Source of the DNA: CAWCON01 sp963797185
GTDB lineage: Bacteria; Patescibacteriota; Saccharimonadia; Saccharimonadales; UBA4665
Reading direction: 5' to 3'
Length of the DNA: 64,000 bases
Assembly (NCBI GenBank): GCA_963797185.1
Contig: CAWCON010000003.1
Coordinates: 372,001-436,000, forward strand
Below the pieces are notes generated by a model that did not search any database, was not told the origin of the DNA, and was given only the letters and a program-made list of their open reading frames with translations. A program made the translations under genes and the position numbers. Each line of letters opens with the position of its first letter. Within the stretch, counting starts at the first letter, position 1. Below are positions 55,271 through 63,178 of this stretch, one piece after another.

Positions 55271-55872
55271 AGTACCGTCCTTCCTTCTAATGCCCGACCA
55301 AGTGTTATCTGATCGGCGTACTCTAAATCTACCCCAATTGGCAAGCCTCGTGCCAGTCGAGAGATCTTAACATCCCTTGAACCAATTTGTTGTTGGATAT
55401 AGAGTGCGGTTGATTCCCCCTCGACACTGGCATTAGTAGCCAGAATAATTTCATGAACATCGTCGTCGTCAATCCGTTGTATTAACTCTTGAATACGCAG
55501 TTCGTCCGGGCCAACGCCATCAATTGGTGAAACAAGACCACCCAGAACATGATACGTGCCATTAAACTGTCCTGTGCGTTCCAGCGCCACAATATCAAAC
55601 GGTTCCGCAACAACTGCAACAAGTTTCTTATCTCGCTTTGGGTCAGTATATAAGTCTGACAGCTTAACTCCGGCTGGAATAAGTGCGAATGTTTTCTCAC
55701 AGTATGAGATATTATCGTGCAGATTAGCTAATTTCTCTGCTATGAGCTTGGCGTGAGCCGGATCATGACGAACTAAATAGTAAGCATATCTCTCTGCCGT
55801 ACGTGGACCCACACCTGGTAGTTTACCAAGTGCTTCGATAACTTCCTCAAGGGCAGATGGCAGTACTTGCAT
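55267..55872 (-). CDS. recR: Recombination protein RecR lacking its zinc-finger cysteines
   Basis: A 201-residue RecR with the N-terminal helix-hairpin-helix (LPGVGPRTAERY) and a Toprim domain (VAVVAEP to EIILATNASVEGESTA). The zinc finger normally has four cysteines. Here the first remains (Cys58) but the other positions are Thr61, Ser72 and Tyr75, while the following DPKRD is kept. RecR clamps DNA and loads RecA at gaps. The fold is thus kept without zinc, a change worth comparing across relatives. It lies between ybaB and nrnA. Confidence 0.93.
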   Translation of the reverse strand: MQVLPSALEEVIEALGKLPGVGPRTAERYAYYLVRHDPAHAKLIAEKLANLHDNISYCEKTFALIPAGVKLSDLYTDPKRDKKLVAVVAEPFDIVALERTGQFNGTYHVLGGLVSPIDGVGPDELRIQELIQRIDDDDVHEIILATNASVEGESTALYIQQQIGSRDVKISRLARGLPIGVDLEYADQITLGRALEGRTVL

Positions 55873-55894
55873 AGTAGTCAGAACTTCCTATTGG

Positions 55895-56188
55895 TTAGAG
55901 GCCAAGATCACCCAATGCACCCATCATAGGCTGCATCTTTTCAGCCGCTACTTTTTGACTTTGTTGGATTGCTTCTTTCACTGCCTCTTCTATCCAACGT
56001 TCAAGTTCATGGATATCACTCAAGTCAACGAGTTGTGGATCAATCGATATCTTCTTTAATTTTTGCTCACCATTAAACTCAACTTTGACTGCCCCGTCTC
56101 CCTGTTCGGTCGTGATAGTCATATGTTGCAACTCTTTCTGAATTTTTTTTACTTTCATAAGCATCTTTGCTTGGTCTAGTCGACTCAT
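55895..56188 (-). CDS. ybaB: YbaB/EbfC family nucleoid-associated protein
   Basis: A 97-residue protein with helix-strand-helix pattern typical of YbaB: MKVKKIQKELQHM, EQGDGAVKVEFNGEQKLKKI and a long amphipathic helix near the end. It binds DNA and is commonly encoded between dnaX and recR. The ATG at 56188 has AAGGAGAGA eight bases upstream; a TTG one codon earlier is less likely. Confidence 0.92.
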   Translation of the reverse strand: MSRLDQAKMLMKVKKIQKELQHMTITTEQGDGAVKVEFNGEQKLKKISIDPQLVDLSDIHELERWIEEAVKEAIQQSQKVAAEKMQPMMGALGDLGL

Positions 56189-56218
56189 CAATCTCTCCTT
56201 GTTTACAGTTTAATTGTA

Positions 56219-57412
56219 TCAAATATCAGCTGCTGAATGGATAAATAATGCCTGGGTAGCTGGAGCTTGCTGCCAAGCCGTATAGTAATTTTCCGCCTGA
56301 TAAGCACAACTAACAGCAACCGTTGCAATTAACATACCAATCCCAACATATTTTACGATTGGATTGAGCGGAAAAACATAGTTCCATTGGCTGATCATGA
56401 AAGCAATCCCACGACTGATAACAATGTAAACCAGCGGTACAATCATAGTAATGGTATTAATACCACCAAATGTAATCAGCACTATACTGATTACAGTAAC
56501 AAAACAAATGACTTTGCAACGGTCAAGCTGACGATAATGCCACAGGCTATATACGCCAAGTATCCCCATGACATCTTCGAATACATCAAACAGTGGTAAA
56601 TGACCAAGAGCTTGGCTGGGATTAAGGGAACTCTTAATAAATAAATCGAGTGGTATATAAATAAAATGATGCCACATGTCAGAAAGAGTGCTAAGGCTCG
56701 TCTGAAAACCAACTATATTGAGTAGGAGTGAAATATGATGAACAGATGCCCACACAAGGGGCGTCAGAATTACCGCTACAATCACCAAGCCTATACTTCT
56801 ATTCACAAGACTGATCCGCTGAAGTTCTTGACTCATTAATTTACGCTGCCAGATAATGGCTGCTACTAAGAACCAAATCATCCCTGGTACGTACAGGAGT
56901 GATATGGTTACTACTAAACCTATGTAGAAGGCGATCATTCTATGACGACTATGCTTAAACCATAGACCGGCAGCAATTGGCACTAATACTGAGAAAAATA
57001 AAATCTCGGAGCTATTAGTGCGAGAAAGGTGTAAAAACCAATTCGAAGTTGTAAACATAGCCGTACCGACAATTGCGATCCGTTTGCCTTCCCAAAATCT
57101 CAATAACACAAAGAAGATTACGGCCGCCACAATACCGTATATGACGCCGATAGCACGAATCGCAAAAATACTATGTTGAAATAACCGTACAACAAAGTGT
57201 TCTAGCAGGTAATACGGCAAGTACAGTGGCTTATGCAGTAGTAAACTATGGAGATTCGATGATGCCCGAACGGTCGCTATCTCACCAGGACTTAAACCAC
57301 TTGGTTGTGAGCCTAAATGATATAACAAAAATAAGCTAATAAGACCAACCCCAATAACGCTCCACATAATGGGTTGCCATGTATGGAAAAGTAGCACCCT
57401 AATTTTTTTCAT
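56219..57412 (-). CDS. GT39-like membrane glycosyltransferase
   Basis: A 397-residue protein with about nine to ten helices. The early external loop SPGEIATVRAS places an acidic residue where the GT39/ArnT catalytic DE motif sits, and the helix order fits dolichyl- or undecaprenyl-phosphate-sugar transferases. It should move a sugar from a lipid carrier onto a surface acceptor. Its place between dnaB and ybaB is unusual for such a gene. Assignment is moderate. Confidence 0.65.
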   Translation of the reverse strand: MKKIRVLLFHTWQPIMWSVIGVGLISLFLLYHLGSQPSGLSPGEIATVRASSNLHSLLLHKPLYLPYYLLEHFVVRLFQHSIFAIRAIGVIYGIVAAVIFFVLLRFWEGKRIAIVGTAMFTTSNWFLHLSRTNSSEILFFSVLVPIAAGLWFKHSRHRMIAFYIGLVVTISLLYVPGMIWFLVAAIIWQRKLMSQELQRISLVNRSIGLVIVAVILTPLVWASVHHISLLLNIVGFQTSLSTLSDMWHHFIYIPLDLFIKSSLNPSQALGHLPLFDVFEDVMGILGVYSLWHYRQLDRCKVICFVTVISIVLITFGGINTITMIVPLVYIVISRGIAFMISQWNYVFPLNPIVKYVGIGMLIATVAVSCAYQAENYYTAWQQAPATQALFIHSAADI

Positions 57413-57477
57413 AGCTTTAAAGCTAGTATAGCATTATAGAAATAACCGCCTACACTCAAAAACAACCTGTCAGTGCC

Positions 57478-58842
57478 TCACTCGTTAATAGACCCAGTTT
57501 GATGCTGAGTATCAAGTGATCGAAATCGTTGCTTATCTTTATCAAAGTATAGCTCCACATTATCGGTCGGACCATTGCGATGCTTCTTGATGAGTATGTC
57601 AGTAATGTTTTTACGATCAGAATCAGGATTATAAAAATCCTCTCTATATATAAAACTCACCACATCCGCATCCTGTTCAATTGATCCCGATTCACGCAAA
57701 TCCGACAATTGTGGAATTTGTGGACTTCGGCTTTCAACCGAACGGCTTAACTGACTTAAGGCCATCACTGGAACATTTAACTCACGGGCTACCCCTTTTA
57801 GGCCACGAGAGATTTCAGATACCTCTTGAACTCGATTAAAATCATTGCCGAAGCGACTACCACCACTCATCAGTTGCAGGTAGTCTACAATTACCAGACC
57901 AAGATCCCTTTGATGGGCCTCTCGGCGGGTTTTGGTTCTTAAATCGCTAACAGTAATACTTGGAGAGTCATCGATAAAAATCGGAGCTTCGCTTAATACC
58001 CCCATAGCTTGACCAATTTTCTCAAAATCACTATCGGTTAAATTTCCTGTTCGCAAAGCCCATGCATCAACTCCGGATTCCATCGCTAAGAGTCTATCTA
58101 CCAGTTGCTCTCGACTCATTTCCAGGCTAAAGATCAGTACGGGCTGTTTGGACTGAGTGGCGATATTATGAGCAATATTCAATGCGAAAGCTGTCTTACC
58201 CATACTGGGGCGTGCTGCTAGAACAAAGAGGTCTGAGCGCTGTAATCCCGCCAATACCTTATCGAGATCTCGGTAACCAGTAGGAACACCTCGGATTTTA
58301 TTTTTATCCTTGTGTAATTCGTCGAGGCGATCAAAACTCTCTGCCAATACCGCTTCGAGACTAACAACACTTTGCTTTAAGTGTTGTTGGCTGACATCAA
58401 ACAATCGAGCTTCAGCTTCTTCTATTAATTCATGCAAACCCTTCGTTTCATCAAAGCCAAGTCCTACGATATCTTGAGAAGCCTTAATAAGACGACGACG
58501 GACTGATTTTTGAGCCACAATGTCAGCATACTGTTCAGCGTGTGCGGCAGTCGGTACAAAATTAGTTAATTCTGTTAGATAGCTTGGGCCGCCAATGATA
58601 TCAAGCATACCGTTATTTTTTAATTGATCTGATAGCGTCAGGACATCAATCGGACTGCGGTTATTGTAAAGTTGAATTACCGCATCATAAATATACTGGT
58701 GGCGTGGGTCATAAAAATCACCGCCACGAATAAGATCCGCAACTTTTACCACAGCATCACTATCAATTAAGATTGCACCGAGCAAACTGGCCTCTGCCTC
58801 AGTGTTTTGTGGTTGTGATTGTTTGCTAGTAGTTGGTTCCAT
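57478..58842 (-). CDS. dnaB: Replicative DNA helicase DnaB
   Basis: A 454-residue hexameric helicase. The N-terminal domain starts with PQNTEAEASLLGAIL; the RecA-like core has Walker A ARPSMGKT, LVIVDYLQLMSGG (Walker B) and LSQLSRSVESR, with the arginine-finger region following. No intein is seen. It unwinds DNA at the fork. It begins three bases after the dnaX stop, so both replication genes are coupled. Confidence 0.97.
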   Translation of the reverse strand: MEPTTSKQSQPQNTEAEASLLGAILIDSDAVVKVADLIRGGDFYDPRHQYIYDAVIQLYNNRSPIDVLTLSDQLKNNGMLDIIGGPSYLTELTNFVPTAAHAEQYADIVAQKSVRRRLIKASQDIVGLGFDETKGLHELIEEAEARLFDVSQQHLKQSVVSLEAVLAESFDRLDELHKDKNKIRGVPTGYRDLDKVLAGLQRSDLFVLAARPSMGKTAFALNIAHNIATQSKQPVLIFSLEMSREQLVDRLLAMESGVDAWALRTGNLTDSDFEKIGQAMGVLSEAPIFIDDSPSITVSDLRTKTRREAHQRDLGLVIVDYLQLMSGGSRFGNDFNRVQEVSEISRGLKGVARELNVPVMALSQLSRSVESRSPQIPQLSDLRESGSIEQDADVVSFIYREDFYNPDSDRKNITDILIKKHRNGPTDNVELYFDKDKQRFRSLDTQHQTGSINE

Positions 58843-58845
58843 ATA

Positions 58846-60339
58846 TTACGATTCTAACAATTCCCCACCTCCAAAAATACTGGTGATGTTTTGGAGACTT
58901 TCTGAAACTACAGGCTCAGTGTCTGCGGCCGGTTCAGCTGGCGGAGGACTAACTTTAAGATCATCACTAACCTCACAGATGACAGCTAATCCCTCACCAC
59001 TGATATTTTTAACAATATCAGCAATGATCTCACGGTTTTTAGTTTCATTAATCCGGTCTTTATGGAACTTAAAAGCGAATCGCAATACTATCGCCCCAGG
59101 CTGGCTGTCCGGTTGGGCCATCCTCAAGATCCCGTATAAGGTGTTATATTTCTTCCTAACCGCATCAAGTACCTGTGGCCAGATTGATGCTACATCTATC
59201 GATTGCTGCGAAGTGGGTGCGGCTTGATCCTTGAGCGTCTCGGTGTTTTTCTTAGGAGCAACAACAGGCTCATCCACCATTGCCGGTGCCACTTTTGGAG
59301 TTCGCTCTGGTTCGGGAGGTGATTTGGGTGCTGCCTTCAGTACTTCTGCTTTGATTGATGGCTGCTTTGCAGTAACCGCGCCTCCCGACGAGGCATGCAG
59401 CAACGCAATCTCAAGACTGGTTTTTGGATCAATTGAAGCCGGGACTGTTATCAACTCCCTTAACAATTCTAAAATCGTTGTTTCATCTACTGTCTTATTT
59501 TGGTCTAGCACCGCCTGTCGCAGCTTTTCACCAAGTTGTTTGGCAATGCGGGCTGGCTCATAGCCACTTTCAAACATAGCCGTAAGGTCATTCACTACCG
59601 CTATTTGATCCTTACCAGCAACAGCAATAGCCAGTGATGATATCACTTCGCTAGGAACATCACCCAACAGAGTCAGTACATCATCAACCTCTATAACTTT
59701 TTTATAACCACGGATTTGATCAAGTAGGCTAATACTGTCCCGTAGACTACCGTCGCTATGTTGAGCAATGATAGTAAGCGCATCATCACTGACCGTTACC
59801 TTCTCCCGCTCAGCAATCGTACGCAAATGGGCCGTGATTGATTCAACTTCAATAGGGCGAAACATAAACCGCTGCGTACGGCTGACAATAGTCATTGGAA
59901 GTTTATGAGCTTCAGTCGTAGCAAGAATAAATATAACGTGAGCGGGTGGCTCTTCAAGGGTCTTCAGTAAAGCATTAAACGCCTCTTTGGTGAGCATGTG
60001 CACTTCATCAATTATGTAGACCTTATACTTAGCCGTCGTAGGCGCCACCCTAACTTTTTCTCGAAGCTCTCGAATCTCATCAATTCGTCGATTGCTGGCA
60101 GCATCGATTTCGACAATATCAAGATGGGTTGCCGTATCATCATAAGGAATCCCGTTAACAGCATAAGCCAGAATACGGGCAACACTGGTTTTCCCAACCC
60201 CACGCGGTCCGGTAAATAGGTAGGCATGACTAATATGATTACTGGCAATAGCTCGTTTGAGCGTACTGATAATATGATCCTGGCCAACTACCTCTGGCCA
60301 CGACCGCGATCGATACTTTCTATATAACACTTCCCCCAT
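58846..60339 (-). CDS. dnaX: DNA polymerase III gamma/tau subunit, zinc module absent
   Basis: A 497-residue clamp-loader ATPase. Walker A is GPRGVGKT (residues 44-51), IDEVHMLTKEAFNALLKTLE covers Walker B, and EIDAASNRRIDEIREL is standard. Between the P-loop helix and EIDAAS the usual four-cysteine zinc module is missing; the sequence is VNGIPYDDTATHLDIV with no cysteine. The proline-rich linker (about 340-390) and a C-terminal domain fit tau-like length. It starts nine bases after a TATAAT (60354-60349, minus strand), so the mRNA is probably nearly leaderless. Confidence 0.95.
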   Translation of the reverse strand: MGEVLYRKYRSRSWPEVVGQDHIISTLKRAIASNHISHAYLFTGPRGVGKTSVARILAYAVNGIPYDDTATHLDIVEIDAASNRRIDEIRELREKVRVAPTTAKYKVYIIDEVHMLTKEAFNALLKTLEEPPAHVIFILATTEAHKLPMTIVSRTQRFMFRPIEVESITAHLRTIAEREKVTVSDDALTIIAQHSDGSLRDSISLLDQIRGYKKVIEVDDVLTLLGDVPSEVISSLAIAVAGKDQIAVVNDLTAMFESGYEPARIAKQLGEKLRQAVLDQNKTVDETTILELLRELITVPASIDPKTSLEIALLHASSGGAVTAKQPSIKAEVLKAAPKSPPEPERTPKVAPAMVDEPVVAPKKNTETLKDQAAPTSQQSIDVASIWPQVLDAVRKKYNTLYGILRMAQPDSQPGAIVLRFAFKFHKDRINETKNREIIADIVKNISGEGLAVICEVSDDLKVSPPPAEPAADTEPVVSESLQNITSIFGGGELLES

Positions 60340-60391
60340 GCGGAGTATATTATACGCGTTTTAATGCTACGACGTGCAGGCGTAATGAAAA

Positions 60392-60901
60392 CTATAACGC
60401 TGCTTCGAGAGCTGCCCACTCTGAATTTGAATCGTCTTCAGGAACATTCACGCTCACTTGGTCACCAGGCTTCGCCTTAAAGTAAGTCACACTGGCAAGC
60501 AGAACACGAAAGTCTTTTCCATCAACACCTACTAGATAGTGTCCGTTTTCAAGTTTAAGACTCCCAACAACTTGTTTGCGTGGGACTGGGCCAATTTGCT
60601 TATAGAGAAAAGCTCCGTCATCAGCAATGGTCAGTTTTAGTATGTCACCTTGTACAAGTTTTGATTTGCTGGCGTAGTTAGCCGGCACTGGGTAGGTTTT
60701 ACCATCACTGCCGACCATGTTTTGGCCATCAAAGACGCCCTCAACAACCTTACCGAGTACTTCGTCTTTACTCATGATAACCGCTTTCGGGTCATCACCA
60801 ACGAGACTGACCAATAACTCAGTAGCTGCAGCTAAGTTAGTCTCAGCTTCCTGTATCAAGGCACGCAAGCGTTTTATTTGCTTGTCTGCTATATCCGTCA
60901 T
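60392..60901 (-). CDS. Conserved-looking protein with a coiled coil and beta-rich domain, unknown
   Basis: A 169-residue protein. The first 45 residues form a charged helix (KQIKRLRALIQEAETNLAAA), followed by an all-beta region with repeated short motifs such as GSDGKTYPVPANY and GVDGKDFRVLLAS. These two stretches resemble each other and may be a duplicated unit. An OB- or SH3-like fold is possible. It lies between rplL and dnaX on the same strand. A DnaA-box sequence lies about 100 bases upstream. Confidence 0.6.
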   Translation of the reverse strand: MTDIADKQIKRLRALIQEAETNLAAATELLVSLVGDDPKAVIMSKDEVLGKVVEGVFDGQNMVGSDGKTYPVPANYASKSKLVQGDILKLTIADDGAFLYKQIGPVPRKQVVGSLKLENGHYLVGVDGKDFRVLLASVTYFKAKPGDQVSVNVPEDDSNSEWAALEAAL

Positions 60902-61000
60902 TATATTTGCCTTCTCTCCTCACGCCAAGTGTTTGTTTGAGCACACTTCTACCTAAAGCTACCATGTTTCCGTAATCAAGTCAAAGACAGACTATAAACA

Positions 61001-61009
61001 TGTGGATAA
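61001..61009 (-). promoter_or_regulatory. Perfect DnaA-box sequence
   Basis: On the minus strand this is TTATCCACA, the consensus DnaA-binding nonamer. It lies between rplL and the 169-residue gene, 100 bases before the latter's start and next to a TATAGT -10-like box. A single box is not an origin. Confidence 0.45.
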
Positions 61010-61066
61010 GTACAGGTTACCCTTCGGTGATAGCGTGCTTATTGCTCGTGTGGTAATTGTTACAGT

Positions 61067-61462
61067 TTAGCTTAGTTCGGCAGTAGCACCAGCTTCTTCA
61101 AGCTTTTTCTTAGCAACTTCTGCGTCGTCTTTTTTAGCTTTCTCAAGAATGGTTTTTGGCGCTCCATCAACGAGTGCCTTTGCTTCGCCTAAACCAAGGT
61201 TAGTGATATCTTTAACTGCTTTAATAACAGCTACTTTTTGACTACCAGCATCCTTAAGGATCACGTCATACTCACTCTTCTCCTCAGCTGCAGGTGCAGC
61301 TTCGGCAGCAGGTGCAGCGGCAGCAGCCGGTGCCGCAGCGCTTACACCCCAATATTCCTCTAGAAATTTAACAAACTTACTAATCTCAAGTGCTGACATT
61401 TTATCAAGTTCAGCAACTATCTTTTCAAATTCCTTAGGTGTTTCAATCTTTTCTTCAGCCAT
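61067..61462 (-). CDS. rplL: 50S ribosomal protein L7/L12
   Basis: A 131-residue stalk protein. The N-terminal dimer domain (about 15-50) is followed by an alanine- and proline-rich hinge (AAAPAAEAAPAAEE) and the C-terminal domain with KVAVIKAVKDITNLGLGEAK and LVDGAPKTIL, which recruits translation GTPases. It follows rplJ by 40 bases with its own GAGGAAT ribosome site. Confidence 0.97.
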   Translation of the reverse strand: MAEEKIETPKEFEKIVAELDKMSALEISKFVKFLEEYWGVSAAAPAAAAAPAAEAAPAAEEKSEYDVILKDAGSQKVAVIKAVKDITNLGLGEAKALVDGAPKTILEKAKKDDAEVAKKKLEEAGATAELS

Positions 61463-61501
61463 AATATTATTCCTCTTTAAATTACATTAACTTATTAATA
61501 C

Positions 61502-62029
61502 TTACATTTGTTCGGCATGAGCGAGGAGTACATTCAGTACACCACGAACATTGCCACTCAAAACATTTAGAAAACCGCTTAATGGAGCGGCAATCGTCCC
61601 AACCAACTGAGCCCGTAATTGATCACGGCTCGGCAGACTAGCTAAAACTTTGACGTTGTCAGCATCGACAATCTGACCATCACCAGTTATTGCACCAATG
61701 AATTCCAGGGTTGGATTCATTTTTGCGAAATTGGCAAGGGCTTGAGCCGGAGCAACTTCATCATCTGCATTAAAAGCGTATAAGAGTTGTCCATTTAAGA
61801 ACTCATCTTTAGTGTCTTTTAAATTTTCGGTCTGTTTCATTGCCTGTTTTACAAGGCGATTCTTAATAACTCGTATCGTCGTACCCGTTTCCAGCCCTTG
61901 ACGACGCAAGTCTTGCATTGCTTTAACAGTAGTGCCTGGATAGGCTGCAATGACTGTCATCTTGGAAGACGACAGCAAGTTGACTGTTTCGCTAATAATT
62001 TCTGTTTTTTTATCCTTTGTTAATGCCAT
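61502..62029 (-). CDS. rplJ: 50S ribosomal protein L10
   Basis: A 175-residue protein with the L10 N-terminal rRNA-binding domain (ALTKDKKTEIISETVNLL, GTTIRVIKNRL) and a C-terminal helix that carries L7/L12 dimers. It is preceded by a structured leader with an attenuator, described separately, so L10-L12 binding to its own mRNA should limit synthesis. AAGGAAACAAGT precedes the ATG. Confidence 0.95.
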   Translation of the reverse strand: MALTKDKKTEIISETVNLLSSSKMTVIAAYPGTTVKAMQDLRRQGLETGTTIRVIKNRLVKQAMKQTENLKDTKDEFLNGQLLYAFNADDEVAPAQALANFAKMNPTLEFIGAITGDGQIVDADNVKVLASLPSRDQLRAQLVGTIAAPLSGFLNVLSGNVRGVLNVLLAHAEQM

Positions 62030-62076
62030 ACTTGTTTCCTTGTTTACCTATAAATCGACCCGAACTTTTAAAGTAC

Positions 62077-62106
62077 AAAAAAAGTCTTTGGACTTACCAA
62101 AGACTT
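62077..62106 (-). terminator. Attenuator terminator in the rplJ leader
   Basis: On the minus strand AAGTCTTTGG (62106-62097) pairs with CCAAAGACTT (62091-62082) around a five-base loop and runs into seven T (62083-62077). It stands between the rplJ promoter and the rplJ ATG, so it must be read through for expression. Confidence 0.88.
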
Positions 62107-62181
62107 CTCAAAATTCTACAAATAAGAACCTCGGTAGCAAATTAAGCTTTTTAGAGCAGCTACTGTCTCTGGTAATTCTTA
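62107..62181 (-). promoter_or_regulatory. Ribosomal protein L10 leader
   Basis: The transcript from the rplJ promoter contains GAGACAGTAGCTGC near 62175-62162 (minus strand), then CTTAAT and GCTACCGAGGTTC (about 62139-62127). These match the conserved segments of the L10-leader family. The GTAGC and GCTAC parts can pair to close the L10-L12 binding structure. It lies directly before the attenuator hairpin. Confidence 0.85.
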
Positions 62182-62187
62182 CCTGTA

Positions 62188-62216
62188 ATGATAAGCTACT
62201 CTGTCCTATCTGTCAA
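62188..62216 (-). promoter_or_regulatory. rplJL promoter
   Basis: Perfect TTGACA (62216-62211, minus strand), 17 bases, TATCAT (62193-62188). It yields a leader of about 150 bases, the longest seen here. Confidence 0.85.
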
Positions 62217-62238
62217 TATCTGTTAAAGTGATGTCCCC

Positions 62239-62475
62239 TCATTGCTCACCAAGAATAATATTCCGGTTAGCGCGTTCAATGAAGGCAGTATGCTCAGCAA
62301 CCCTACGCCGTAAGTCATTTGTTTCTTGGATACTGGTAGCATCAAGAAAATCAGCCAGCGTCGGGCACTCTGGTAATAGTCGTTCTATGGAAATATTGCC
62401 TTGAATGGTTCGGCTTTCATTGGCAACTGGGCCGGTCGTCATAATAGTTGTTTCAAATGTTACCTTTTCGCGCAT
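62239..62475 (-). CDS. Small hypothetical protein
   Basis: A 78-residue charged protein, strand-rich at first (VTFETTIMTT) and helical in its second half. A strong GGAGGAGAG site lies directly before the ATG, which supports translation. No family is recognised. It lies upstream of the rplJ promoter. Confidence 0.6.
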   Translation of the reverse strand: MREKVTFETTIMTTGPVANESRTIQGNISIERLLPECPTLADFLDATSIQETNDLRRRVAEHTAFIERANRNIILGEQ

Positions 62476-62492
62476 ACTCTCCTCCGTTTACG

Positions 62493-62525
62493 AAAAACCC
62501 CCGCTACTGCGGGGGTCTGTTTTTC
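62493..62525. terminator. Strong bidirectional hairpin terminator
   Basis: CCCCCGC (62498-62504) and GCGGGGG (62509-62515) form a seven-base GC stem with a TACT loop. On the minus strand it runs into TTTTT (62497-62493); on the plus strand a T-run begins at 62520. It probably ends minus-strand transcripts coming from the thyX side. Confidence 0.8.
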
Positions 62526-62700
62526 AATATTATATAAAACTCATGCCCGCTGGATCGGTTGCTTGTTCACCAACAACATGAATGAGATTTGGCTCATGAT
62601 CATTATGATCGTACAAACAATGGTACATGTCAAATATCACATCGTCTTTTTGCTTGATATTTGCATCAGCGGGTGTATTATTAGGGGTGGAATTTTAGAG

Positions 62701-63153
62701 ATGAAAATGGGAACAATAGAAACTCAGATGGCTAGTGCTGGCCAGATTATCGATGGCGTTACGCCACCGGACGAACTTCAGGCTCATTATGATATATGTC
62801 TTGGAAGCGTTAGCCAAATATACCCTGAAAATACTGGCTTTGACATAAACGACCCAGACTGTCTTGATATCTTTGTTGGTATTGCAAGCTCTCTTCGAAG
62901 TGGCGATTCAACGACTGCCGAAGACCGGATTCGTGAGTTGGCGGCTAATGGCAGAAATCCGGAGAGAATAGTTCGATCGCTTAGTATCGTTTGTAGTCGA
63001 CTAGTGCGACAACAATATGAAATTCAGAAGGCGGCCGAAGAATTGCTCACATTACTTAGCACAAACCCTAGTCAATCAGTGCTTGTTACTTGTGCTGATA
63101 CTGGACCCGATAAATCACCGCCATTTATTGAAGTAGTAGCAGCTGTTAACTAG
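62701..63153 (+). CDS. Hypothetical helical protein
   Basis: About 150 residues from the ATG at 62701; the open frame extends further left, but no start there gives a plausible N-terminus. The protein is soluble and mostly helical with several acidic patches and two or three cysteines. No family is recognised. It is convergent with the thyX-like gene, 25 bases apart. Confidence 0.55.
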   Translation: MKMGTIETQMASAGQIIDGVTPPDELQAHYDICLGSVSQIYPENTGFDINDPDCLDIFVGIASSLRSGDSTTAEDRIRELAANGRNPERIVRSLSIVCSRLVRQQYEIQKAAEELLTLLSTNPSQSVLVTCADTGPDKSPPFIEVVAAVN

Positions 63154-63178
63154 ATACAACCCAACTAATCAAATAATA

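Noticed and set aside
61001..61009. Replication origin
   Set aside because: Only one DnaA box was seen and no AT-rich unwinding region or dnaA gene is present.
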